Positions 1 to 5,050 of a stretch of 5,334 nucleotides of DNA are shown here, one piece after another. The notes under the pieces were generated by a model. That model did not search any database, had not been told where the DNA came from, and worked only from the letters and a program-made list of their open reading frames with translations. The stretch is taken from NCBI GenBank assembly GCA_019911785.1, contig JAIOJM010000185.1, positions 1-5,334 of the forward strand. The letters are read 5' to 3'. Position 1 is the stretch's first letter. Each line of letters opens with the position of its first letter. A program made the position numbers and the translations under genes. Source of the stretch: Sulfuricella sp. Its GTDB lineage: Bacteria; Pseudomonadota; Gammaproteobacteria; Burkholderiales; Sulfuricellaceae.

Positions 1-394
1 CCTTGTAGATGCAGCGATCCATCACCACCGTCATGCCGGCGGCGCGAGCCCGTTCTGCAGCGGCCTCGTTGACGATGCCTTCCTGGATCCAGATTGCCGG
101 CAATTGTAAGGCAATACATTCGTCAACAATAGCATCCAGATATTCCGCAGCGCGAAACACGTCCACCAGATCGACCGGACCCGGAACCTCGCGCAGGGAG
201 GGGTAGGCCTTTTGCCCCAGAACCTCGGCAGTGGCGGGGCGCACCGGGATGATGTTGAAGCCGAAACCCTGCATCGCCCTGGCGACAAAGTAGCTGGGGC
301 GATCAGGCTTGGGCGACAGCCCGAGCACGGCGATATTTTTGATTTTTTTCAGGAGGGCGCGGAGTTCCGCGTCGTCCGGGTTTTGAAAATTCAC
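1..394 (-). CDS. CoA-binding domain protein (YccU-like, CoA_binding_2), 3' end outside window
   Basis: The reverse strand translates without interruption from a GTG at 394 (or an in-frame ATG at 406) to the window edge, giving 131 or 135 residues. Near the N-terminus (about residues 20-55) is a Rossmann-type stretch, IAVLGLSPKPDRPSYFVAR followed by GFNIIPVRP. The later segments VDVFRAAEYLDAIVDE, AIWIQEGIVNEAA and GMTVVMDRC are typical of the small single-domain CoA-binding_2 proteins (YccU family, usually about 135-145 residues), so only a few C-terminal residues should be missing. The family is thought to bind CoA or a related nucleotide in the cytoplasm, but its physiological role is not settled. 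I prefer the GTG start because GGGGA lies about 5 bases before it, while the ATG at 406 has no visible ribosome site. It is the last gene seen in the leftward run and is separated from the acyltransferase upstream by an inverted repeat. Confidence 0.88.
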   Translation of the reverse strand, partial: MNFQNPDDAELRALLKKIKNIAVLGLSPKPDRPSYFVARAMQGFGFNIIPVRPATAEVLGQKAYPSLREVPGPVDLVDVFRAAEYLDAIVDECIALQLPAIWIQEGIVNEAAAERARAAGMTVVMDRCIYK

Positions 395-424
395 GCATTT
401 CCCCATTAAACTGAAAAAACATTT

Positions 425-503
425 ACCGCAATGGACGCAAAGGTTCGCAAAGGAAAACCCATTTCTTTTGCTTTACCTCGCGAACCTTTGCGTCCTTGGC
501 GGT
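425..503. repeat. Intergenic inverted repeat of the GGACGCAAAGG type
   Basis: Two 24-nt arms, 425-448 and 480-503, are reverse complements at 22 of 24 positions (mismatches only at the sixth and eighth base), with a 31-nt loop. The core GGACGCAAAGGTTCGC is perfect in both arms. It sits between the stop of the acyltransferase gene at 512 and the start of the CoA-binding gene. Similar GACGCAAAGG runs are, from memory, common intergenic repeats in environmental proteobacteria. Read on the minus strand, the right-hand end is followed within 8 bases by six T residues (412-417 on plus), so the hairpin may attenuate or terminate transcription of the leftward run; this is inference. Confidence 0.8.
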
Positions 504-511
504 GATAGATT

Positions 512-1384
512 TTAGCTGTAAAACCTCTTCTCCCCCGGCGGGCGACTCTTGAAACGCTTGTGCAGCCAGAAATACTGCTCCGGCATTTCCCGCACCCGCT
601 CCTCGATAAAGGCGTTCATGCGGCGGGTATCGCTTTCGACATCCGCGCCGGGAAACCCCTCCCAGGCGGGATAGAACTTCAGCACATAGCCTGCACCGCC
701 GGGAAGCTGGCGGGTGACGCAGGGCACCACTGCGGCGCCGGTGATTTTCGCCACGCGCGACAGCCCGGTGATGGTGGCGGCAGGCACGCCGAAAAACGGC
801 ACGAACACGGCGTCGCGCGCGCCGAAATCCATGTCCGGCAGGTAGTAGAACGGCAAGCCCTTGCGCATTGCCCGCACCACCGGCTTGAGCCCGTCCTGGC
901 GCGACGCCATCGGGGAGTTGCCGAAGCGGGTGCGGGAGTGTAGCAGCAGGGCGTCGAACAGCGGGTTTTTCTGCCGGCTGTACATCGAAACCAGAGGGTA
1001 GTCCGTGGTCAGCCTGACCCCGCCCATGTCCAGTCCGACAAAGTGGGGGGCGAGCCAGATCACCGGCCTGTCGGCCACCGCCTGCCAATACTCCAGCCCT
1101 TCGATATGGATCAGCTTCTGGATGCGCGACTTCGAAGACCACCACAGGATGCCACGCTCCAGCACGCTCCGGCCGAAGGCGCGAAAATGGCGCCGCACCA
1201 GCCGTTCCCTTTCCGCATCGGTCATCTCCGGAAAGCACAGCCGCAGGTTGATGCGCGCCACCCGCCGGCGCTCGGGCGCGAACGCATAAAGCAGCAAACC
1301 GAAACCCGCGCCGAAGCGTGCAAGCACGCCTAGCGGCAGGAAATGCAGCAGCCAGATGAGGAAGATGCCGATGCGGGACATCAT
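512..1384 (-). CDS. Lipid A biosynthesis acyltransferase, HX4D type (LpxL/LpxM, HtrB family)
   Basis: The 290-residue product belongs to the family that transfers an acyl chain from acyl-ACP to the Kdo2-lipid A precursor at the inner face of the inner membrane. An N-terminal hydrophobic anchor spans about residues 5-35 (IGIFLIWLLHFLPLGVLARF). The catalytic HX4D motif is HFVGLD at 114-119. LPDMDFGARDAVFVPFFGVP follows at about 182-201, then the stretch around GAAVVPCVTRQLP. The C-terminal PEQYFWLHKRFKSRPPGE is characteristic of LpxL/LpxM-type enzymes, and about 290-310 residues is usual. The start is taken at the ATG pair 1384/1381 because the protein begins MMSRIGIF as homologues do; the upstream in-frame extension is repeat sequence. 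No clear Shine-Dalgarno site precedes it, since the inverted repeat runs to within five bases of the start. It probably follows the gene at 1451-2335 in one transcript. Whether it adds the first (LpxL) or second (LpxM) chain cannot be told from sequence. Confidence 0.95.
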   Translation of the reverse strand: MMSRIGIFLIWLLHFLPLGVLARFGAGFGLLLYAFAPERRRVARINLRLCFPEMTDAERERLVRRHFRAFGRSVLERGILWWSSKSRIQKLIHIEGLEYWQAVADRPVIWLAPHFVGLDMGGVRLTTDYPLVSMYSRQKNPLFDALLLHSRTRFGNSPMASRQDGLKPVVRAMRKGLPFYYLPDMDFGARDAVFVPFFGVPAATITGLSRVAKITGAAVVPCVTRQLPGGAGYVLKFYPAWEGFPGADVESDTRRMNAFIEERVREMPEQYFWLHKRFKSRPPGEKRFYS

Positions 1385-1388
1385 GTTG

Positions 1389-1484
1389 AAGTGAGGGGTG
1401 AAGAGTGCGGAGTGAGGAGTAAAAACCAATCCCCGCTCCAGATTTTGACTTTACTCCTCACTCCTCACTCCTTTCTCCTCACTT
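1389..1484. repeat. Inverted repeat of GTGAGGA-type heptamer units between the two acyltransferase genes
   Basis: Arms 1389-1423 and 1450-1484 (35 nt each) are reverse complements at about 30 of 35 positions, with a 26-nt loop. Each arm is built from degenerate copies of a seven-base unit (GTGAGGA/GAGTGAG). The left arm ends five bases from the ATG of the downstream gene, and the right arm lies inside the end of the upstream gene and contains its stop codon. The hairpin may weaken translation coupling or read-through between the two genes (inference). No T-tract follows it on the minus strand, so it is not a classic terminator. Confidence 0.85.
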
Positions 1485-2335
1485 GTCTTGCCACTCACTC
1501 CTCTCGGGGTCTTGTACCGGTTATAGCTCCACAGGTACTGCTCCGGTCTGCGCCGTACCAGGCTTTCGATCGCCGCGTTGATAAAGCGGGCCGCGGCCGC
1601 CGGCTCCTCCGGCATCCCCTCGGGCAGGGGTTCCAGCCACAGGTCGAACCCCTTGCCGTGCGGCAGGCGGAAAGCGGCGGCGAGCACCACGGCCGCATCA
1701 GTGGAATGAACCAGACGGCCGACCAGGGTCATGGTGTAGGCGGGGCGGCCGAAAAAATCGGCCCACACTCCCTCGCCTTGGCCCGGCACCTGGTCGGGCA
1801 GGATGCCGATCGCCTCACCTCGCCGCAGCGCCTTGAACAGCGCCCGCACCCCGCCCAGGTCGGTGGGCGCCAGCGTCACCTGGCCACGGACACGCCCGGC
1901 GTCGATCAGGGGTTGCAGCCACTTCAGCTTGGGCGGGCGGTAGAGCACGGTGATCGGGTGACGGGCGGCGTAATACAGGCTGGTGATCTCGAAGCAGCCC
2001 ATGTGCGGCGTCAGGAAAACCAGGCCCTTGCCGCGCGCAAGCGCCGCCTCGACATGCTCCCAGCCATGGCACTCCTTCAGCAACCGCAATGCCTGCTGTT
2101 CCGGGCGCAGCCAGACGGCAGGCAGTTCCAGCACGCTCTTGCCCGCTTCGGCCACCGCCCGGCGCAGCAGCCTGCCGCATCGGCCCGGCGCGCATACTCC
2201 GCTGGCCGTCAGGTTTTCCCGCATCCTCGCGGCATAGCGCCGGGAACCCAGATAGGTCGCCCAGCCTGCTGCCGCACCCAGAAAGTGCAGCAGCCAGAGC
2301 GGCAGATAGGCAAGGATACGAAGCAGGTAGAGCAA
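1451..2335 (-). CDS. Lipid A biosynthesis (lauroyl-type) acyltransferase, HX4E type, TTG start
   Basis: A 294-residue member of the LpxL/HtrB family, paralogous to the next gene in the run. It has an N-terminal hydrophobic anchor (about residues 3-30), the catalytic HX4E motif HMGCFE at 111-116, VLYRPPKLKWLQPLID at about 130-145, GILPDQVPGQGEGVWADFFG at 177-196 and the C-terminal signature RPEQYLWSYNRYKTPRG. It should acylate the lipid A precursor at the cytoplasmic face of the inner membrane. The start is TTG at 2335: an in-frame stop lies just upstream, no ATG is available before residue 38, and the anchor begins at once. The last ten residues (from about 285) and the TAA stop are encoded by the repeat arm at 1450-1484, so the natural C-terminus was probably near KTPRG. 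It is first in the leftward run and has its own predicted promoter at 2359-2387. Confidence 0.93.
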   Translation of the reverse strand: MLYLLRILAYLPLWLLHFLGAAAGWATYLGSRRYAARMRENLTASGVCAPGRCGRLLRRAVAEAGKSVLELPAVWLRPEQQALRLLKECHGWEHVEAALARGKGLVFLTPHMGCFEITSLYYAARHPITVLYRPPKLKWLQPLIDAGRVRGQVTLAPTDLGGVRALFKALRRGEAIGILPDQVPGQGEGVWADFFGRPAYTMTLVGRLVHSTDAAVVLAAAFRLPHGKGFDLWLEPLPEGMPEEPAAAARFINAAIESLVRRRPEQYLWSYNRYKTPRGVSGKTSEEKGVRSEE

Positions 2336-2338
2336 GGT

Positions 2339-2368
2339 TTGACTAAACGCCTTTTAAAAATATAGAAT
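2339..2368 (+). promoter_or_regulatory. Predicted sigma-70 promoter for metK
   Basis: TTGACT at 2339-2344 (five of six to the -35 consensus) is followed after 18 bases by TAGAAT at 2363-2368 (five of six to the -10 consensus). Transcription would start near 2375, leaving a leader of about 120 nt before the metK ATG. The -35 lies only four bases from the start codon of the divergent acyltransferase gene. Predicted from consensus only. Confidence 0.6.
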
Positions 2369-2387
2369 TAACTTGCCGCCGTGTTAA
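2359..2387 (-). promoter_or_regulatory. Predicted sigma-70 promoter for the acyltransferase run
   Basis: On the minus strand TTAACA (2387-2382) and TATATT (2364-2359), each five of six to consensus, are separated by exactly 17 bases. The predicted start is near 2352, about 17 nt before the TTG start at 2335. Its -10 overlaps the -10 of the rightward metK promoter at 2363-2364, so the two polymerases should compete. Confidence 0.6.
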
Positions 2388-2494
2388 AGACAACTTGCGG
2401 GCGGGATATAAATACGGCTAAAGCGTCGTCTGCTTCTTACCCCAGAGCCGGCCTCGCCAGCGCATTACGGGGAAACACCTATCAAGGAGCAGAA
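2376..2494 (+). promoter_or_regulatory. metK 5' leader with ribosome binding site
   Basis: About 119 nt between the predicted start and the ATG. AAGGAG at 2484-2489 lies five bases before ATG 2495 and fixes the start. Upstream, CCCC (2440-2443) can pair with GGGG (2469-2472) around a small GGC-CTC-GCC hairpin (2450-2458). I do not recognise a known SAM or SAH riboswitch here; the pairing is weak evidence of structure. Confidence 0.45.
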
Positions 2495-3661
2495 ATGTTA
2501 CACGAACACCTGTTTACTTCCGAATCCGTTTCCGAAGGCCATCCCGACAAGGTCGCCGACCAGATCTCCGATTCCGTCCTCGACGCCATTCTAGCGCATG
2601 ACCCCAAAGCACGGGTAGCCTGCGAAACCTTGGTCAGCACCGGACTGGTGGTTATTTCAGGCGAAATCACCACTCATGCGGCGGTGAACTACATCGACGT
2701 CGCGCGCGAAGCGGTCAAGCGCATCGGCTACAACAGCTCGGAAATCGGCTTCGACTACTACACCTGCGCCGTACTCACCGCGATCAACCGGCAGTCGCCC
2801 GACATCGCCCAAGGCGTGAACCGCTCCCCGGAAGAAGAGATGGATCAGGGCGCCGGCGACCAGGGCCTGATGTTCGGTTACGCCTGCGACGAAACCCCGC
2901 AACTGATGCCGATGCCGATCCATTACGCGCATCGCCTGATGCAGCGCCAGGCCGAACTGCGCAAGGACGGCCGCCTGCCTTGGTTACGCCCCGACGCCAA
3001 GTCCCAGGTGACCATCCGCTATGTGGAAGGCAGGCCGGTGCATGTCGACACCGTGGTGCTCTCCACCCAGCACCACCCCGACATTTCCCACGCCGAACTG
3101 TCCGAAGCGGTGATCGAGGAAATCGTCAAACCGATCATCCCGGAAAGCCTGCGTGCCGGCGACATCCGCTACCTGATCAACCCCACCGGCCGCTTCGTCG
3201 TCGGCGGCCCGATGGGCGACTGCGGCCTGACCGGCCGCAAGATCATCGTCGACACCTACGGCGGTGCCGCGCACCACGGCGGCGGCGCCTTCTCCGGCAA
3301 GGACCCGTCCAAGGTCGACCGTTCCGCTGCCTACGCCGGCCGCCATGTGGCGAAGAACATCGTCGCCGCAGGCCTGGCATCGAAATGCGAAGTACAGGTC
3401 GCCTACGCCATCGGCGTCGCCAGGCCGGTCAGCATGATGGTCAACACCTTCGGCACCGGCAAGATCGCCGACGAAAAAATCGTCAAGCTGATCGAAGCCC
3501 ACTTCGACCTGCGCCCGAAAGCCATCATCCAGTCGCTCAACCTGCTCCGCCCGATCTACACCAAGACCGCCGCCTACGGCCACTTCGGCCGGGAAGAGCC
3601 GGAGTTTACCTGGGAAGCGACAGACAAAGCGGAAGCGCTTAGGGCTGACGCCGGGTTGTAG
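2495..3661 (+). CDS. metK: S-adenosylmethionine synthase (methionine adenosyltransferase)
   Basis: Makes S-adenosylmethionine from methionine and ATP, releasing phosphate and pyrophosphate; a cytoplasmic tetramer in known cases. The product is 388 residues (E. coli 384) and aligns with a constant offset of about four near the active site. [12 protein letters not shown] (15-26) holds the catalytic His16 with Asp18 and Lys19. [12 protein letters not shown] (119-130) is the first family signature. [11 protein letters not shown] (247-257) holds Arg248 and Lys249. GGGAFSGKD (262-270) is the second signature, with Lys269, Lys273 and Asp275 following in [12 protein letters not shown]. No key residue is missing. 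The start ATG is chosen for the AAGGAG site and for the homologous [12 protein letters not shown] beginning; the frame is open further upstream to 2381 but without family similarity. A terminator 21 bases after the stop suggests a single-gene transcript. No ahcY or metF lies in view. Confidence 0.98.
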   Translation: MLHEHLFTSESVSEGHPDKVADQISDSVLDAILAHDPKARVACETLVSTGLVVISGEITTHAAVNYIDVAREAVKRIGYNSSEIGFDYYTCAVLTAINRQSPDIAQGVNRSPEEEMDQGAGDQGLMFGYACDETPQLMPMPIHYAHRLMQRQAELRKDGRLPWLRPDAKSQVTIRYVEGRPVHVDTVVLSTQHHPDISHAELSEAVIEEIVKPIIPESLRAGDIRYLINPTGRFVVGGPMGDCGLTGRKIIVDTYGGAAHHGGGAFSGKDPSKVDRSAAYAGRHVAKNIVAAGLASKCEVQVAYAIGVARPVSMMVNTFGTGKIADEKIVKLIEAHFDLRPKAIIQSLNLLRPIYTKTAAYGHFGREEPEFTWEATDKAEALRADAGL

Positions 3662-3680
3662 TTTCTGGTTTGGATTTATT

Positions 3681-3713
3681 AGGCCCTGTCTTGCGAGAGG
3701 CAGGGCTTTTTTA
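3681..3713 (+). terminator. Intrinsic terminator of metK
   Basis: GCCCTG (3683-3688) pairs with CAGGGC (3701-3706). The stem is extended inside by wobble and Watson-Crick pairs to a GCGA tetraloop of GNRA type and is followed directly by six T residues (3707-3712). It lies 21 bases after the metK stop. Confidence 0.92.
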
Positions 3714-3715
3714 TT

Positions 3716-3940
3716 GGGGCTTGTTGCGCTTCGCGCGAATGTTAAGTGCCGGGGGCAGCCCGGCGGGCTGGTTACTTTCTTTAAACGGCTAAAGAAAGTT
3801 AACCAAAGAAAGCCGCCCCTATCCACCGCCCCTGCGGGGTTCCCTGCGTTGCTCGCCAAGCCGGGCTGCTGCGGAACTCGCGCTACGCGCTCAGACAGTC
3901 CTCGCAGAAATCCCCCGGCTTGGCTGCGCTACTCGGCGGC
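3716..3940 (+). repeat. Multi-hairpin repeat element, copy A (divergent)
   Basis: A non-coding element that starts three bases after the terminator T-tract. In order it holds: a GCGC-TTC-GCGC mini-hairpin (about 3726-3736); a GCCGGG/CCCGGC hairpin (3748-3753 with 3759-3764); an AT-richer hairpin with arms 3770-3783 and 3790-3804; a CCCC-TGC-GGGG hairpin (3829-3839); and a long hairpin with perfect 11-bp arms 3855-3865 (GCCAAGCCGGG) and 3914-3924, enclosing a 48-nt loop. The loop holds the 37-nt core 3869-3905, which is shared with copies B and C at 35 of 37 positions. The same hairpin order is found in B and C. Open frames across it give arginine/proline-rich products with no codon logic, so I call no gene. 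The right boundary is uncertain. Confidence 0.8.
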
Positions 3941-4032
3941 GGCCCAAGGGGACCAAAAAACCAACCCAACACCGCCCTCCCCGCTGGGGAGGGCACCAAA
4001 AACACGGGCTCCGCCCACAAAACCGTTTTGAA
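3941..4032. repeat. Linker between copies A and B with a perfect 9-bp hairpin
   Basis: No gene. GCCCTCCCC (3974-3982) and GGGGAGGGC (3986-3994) form a perfect 9-bp stem with a GCT loop. It is flanked by short A-runs (3955-3960, 3998-4001) and an AAAAC-C-GTTTT palindrome near 4019-4029. It does not occur next to copy C, so it belongs either to A or to the A/B junction. Confidence 0.6.
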
Positions 4033-4273
4033 TCCCCCTCTGCACCGCCTCGGTTTTCCGAAAAGATCGGGGGCAGTCGGCGAGGACTGTCTGAGCGCGC
4101 ATCGCGAGTTCCGCAGCCGCCCGATCTTTTCGGAAAACCGAGGGAAGCCCGAAGGGCCGGTGCGGGTGGGTCGCCTTCTTTTGGTTCACTTTTCTTGGCG
4201 AAGCAAGAAAAGTAACCTGCCCGCCGGGCAGCCCCGGCACCCAAACATCCGCGCGGAGCGCACACAAAACCCG
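4033..4273 (-). repeat. Multi-hairpin repeat element, copy B (reverse)
   Basis: A reverse-oriented copy of the element, aligning with copy C over its whole 241 nt with one single-base gap and about 13 mismatches. From its own 5' end: the mini-hairpin near 4250-4260, GCCGGG/CCCGGC (4223-4228 with 4233-4238), the hairpin 4183-4217 (arms 4183-4197 and 4204-4217), and the long hairpin with perfect 24-bp arms 4048-4071 and 4120-4143 around a 48-nt loop. The 37-nt core is 4080-4116 and matches copy C at every base. It forms the left half of a large inverted repeat with copy C around the island 4274-5050. Frames that stay open through it (for example minus 3891-4265) look like by-products of GC-rich repeats. 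Confidence 0.9.
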
Positions 4274-4347
4274 CTCCGCTTGTAACAACCCGAACAATGA
4301 CCTATAGTGGCCCATTTGTCATAAAAATAGGTGGCATTTCTAGAGTG

Positions 4348-4367
4348 CGCTCACATAACAGTGAGCG
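4348..4367. repeat. Small perfect hairpin upstream of the DUF2059-like gene
   Basis: CGCTCAC (4348-4354) and GTGAGCG (4361-4367) form a perfect 7-bp stem with an ATAACA loop, in the AT-richer stretch between copy B and the gene. There is no T-tract after it. It could be an operator-like palindrome or a remnant of another repeat. Confidence 0.5.
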
Positions 4368-4390
4368 GGCGGTGTGAGTTAATGTTGGAA

Positions 4391-4429
4391 TATTAGAACT
4401 GACCCCGCGCTTCTTGACCCCGCGCTTCT
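4391..4429 (+). repeat. Inner tandem repeat, left (TGACCC type, two 15-bp units)
   Basis: TGACCCCGCGCTTCT occurs twice head to tail at 4400-4414 and 4415-4429, preceded by TATTAGAAC. The same motif occurs twice in inverted orientation downstream of the gene (4991-5026), so this is the left half of an inner inverted repeat. It ends 11 bases before the ribosome site of the gene, so it lies in the probable leader or promoter region. Confidence 0.85.
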
Positions 4430-4454
4430 TTCCGATTGTTAGGAGATTCAGATC

Positions 4455-4883
4455 ATGCGCTTCATCGTTTTATTTTTAACCTTTCTCACAATCGGCAACA
4501 CCTGTTTTGCTGACACCTCGTCACATGAAGCTGCCGCAAAAAAACTTCAAGTAGTAAGTTTCGCAATAGATAAGCCAAAATTATTGCAGGCTTTTTCAGC
4601 CAGCCTGGGCGGACAGTCTGCTTACAATCAAGCTGTTGTTCTAGAAGCATTCGATGGCACAGAATTCGAACAGATTTATATAAAAAGCCTAATGAAAACG
4701 TTTTCTGAATCAGAATTGATTGCCATTCACGAAATAATGACTTCCCAAGCCTATCGCACATACATGGAGCGGATGCCAAATTTTTTCCAAACTCTGATGC
4801 CAGAAGTTACGGCATATTGGAGCAAAGGACTTCCAGAATTTAAGCGCAGAGCTGCCGAAAAACTAAAAAACCAGCAAAAATGA
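4455..4883 (+). CDS. Secreted/periplasmic DUF2059-like protein
   Basis: A 142-residue protein of unknown function. The N-terminus MRFIVLFLTFLTIGNTCFA is a clear signal peptide with likely cleavage before Asp20, so the mature protein should be periplasmic or secreted. After a helical, charged region, residues about 74-118 (IYIKSLMKTFSESELIAIH, then MTSQAYRTYMERMPNFFQTL) resemble the DUF2059 pattern, in which an FTEEEL-like helix is followed by a segment like SPxGQxxxxxxP; I call this from memory, not from a search. The C-terminus is lysine-rich (RRAAEKLKNQQK). AGGAGA at 4441-4446, eight bases before the ATG, supports the start. Base composition is clearly more AT-rich than metK or the acyltransferases, which suggests transfer from outside. 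The gene is alone, bracketed by inner (4391-4429 / 4991-5034) and outer (4033-4273 / 5051-5290) inverted repeats. No convincing promoter or terminator was seen. Confidence 0.85.
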   Translation: MRFIVLFLTFLTIGNTCFADTSSHEAAAKKLQVVSFAIDKPKLLQAFSASLGGQSAYNQAVVLEAFDGTEFEQIYIKSLMKTFSESELIAIHEIMTSQAYRTYMERMPNFFQTLMPEVTAYWSKGLPEFKRRAAEKLKNQQK

Positions 4884-4902
4884 CTCCTAACTTGAGCCCC
4901 CC

Positions 4903-4995
4903 CTACATCAACACAATATCGTACTGCTCCTGACTGTACTGATTCTCCACCTGGAGATAAATCGGCTTGCCGATGAAATCGCCCAGCTGCAGGGA
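4903..4995 (-). pseudogene. 3' relic of an unidentified gene, cut off by the inner repeat
   Basis: Read on the minus strand from 4992, 29 codons run to a TAG at 4905-4903 and give LQLGDFIGKPIYLQVENQYS followed by QEQYDIVLM. The residue mix and codon use look like the true C-terminal end of a soluble protein rather than a random frame. Going upstream, the frame enters the TGACCC-type repeat and meets a TGA within a few codons, with no start codon. I infer that a gene was truncated at the repeat boundary near 4991-4995 and only its tail remains. I could not identify the parent family. It overlaps nothing real on the plus strand and lies 20 bases after the stop of the DUF2059-like gene. Confidence 0.5.
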
Positions 4996-5034
4996 AGCGC
5001 AGGGTCACAGGGAAGCGCAGGGTCAGGTCTATAA
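4991..5034 (-). repeat. Inner tandem repeat, right (TGACCC type, inverted)
   Basis: Two 17-bp copies of AGGGAAGCGCAGGGTCA lie at 4991-5007 and 5009-5025, and the following GGTCTATAA runs to 5034. On the minus strand this reads TATAGACC-TGACCC and so on, matching the left inner repeat at 13 of 15 bases per unit and keeping the preceding AGAmC bases. It lies in inverted orientation to 4391-4429, so together they form nested ends around the gene. Confidence 0.8.
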
Positions 5035-5050
5035 AAGATGCAATCGGTGA

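Noticed and set aside
423..1238. A 271-codon minus-strand frame overlapping the 512-1384 gene
   Set aside because: It is a frame-shifted shadow of the real acyltransferase, and its end is translated GGACGCAAAGG repeat.
1343..2365. A 340-codon open frame on the plus strand over the acyltransferase gene
   Set aside because: It is an antisense shadow of a GC-rich gene; its product has no recognisable family and the minus-strand frame carries clear LpxL-type motifs.
2376..2494. Possible SAM or SAH riboswitch in the metK leader
   Set aside because: The gene choice fits, but I could not place the conserved core of any SAM or SAH riboswitch class; only a weak CCCC/GGGG pairing is visible. A covariance-model scan would settle it.
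3714..4315. Several open frames of 105-128 codons on both strands (3714-4031 plus, 3920-4285 plus, 3891-4265 minus, 3929-4315 minus)
   Set aside because: They run through the hairpin repeats in overlapping frames, have no ribosome site or family sequence, and give arginine/proline/glycine-rich products. Such products are common mis-annotations over this kind of repeat.
4414..4442. Promoter for the DUF2059-like gene (TTGACC then TGTTAG)
   Set aside because: The -35 is good, but the -10 matches only three of six and the start would fall at the ribosome site or the ATG. It is also a by-product of the TGACCC repeat.
4436..4892. Integron gene cassette: GTTAGGA before the gene and its exact complement TCCTAAC just after the stop
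   Set aside because: The pair is suggestive of R'/R'' sites, but no GTTRRRY site follows within the next 150 bases, no L'/L'' pairing was seen and no integrase is in view. A 7-base match can arise by chance.
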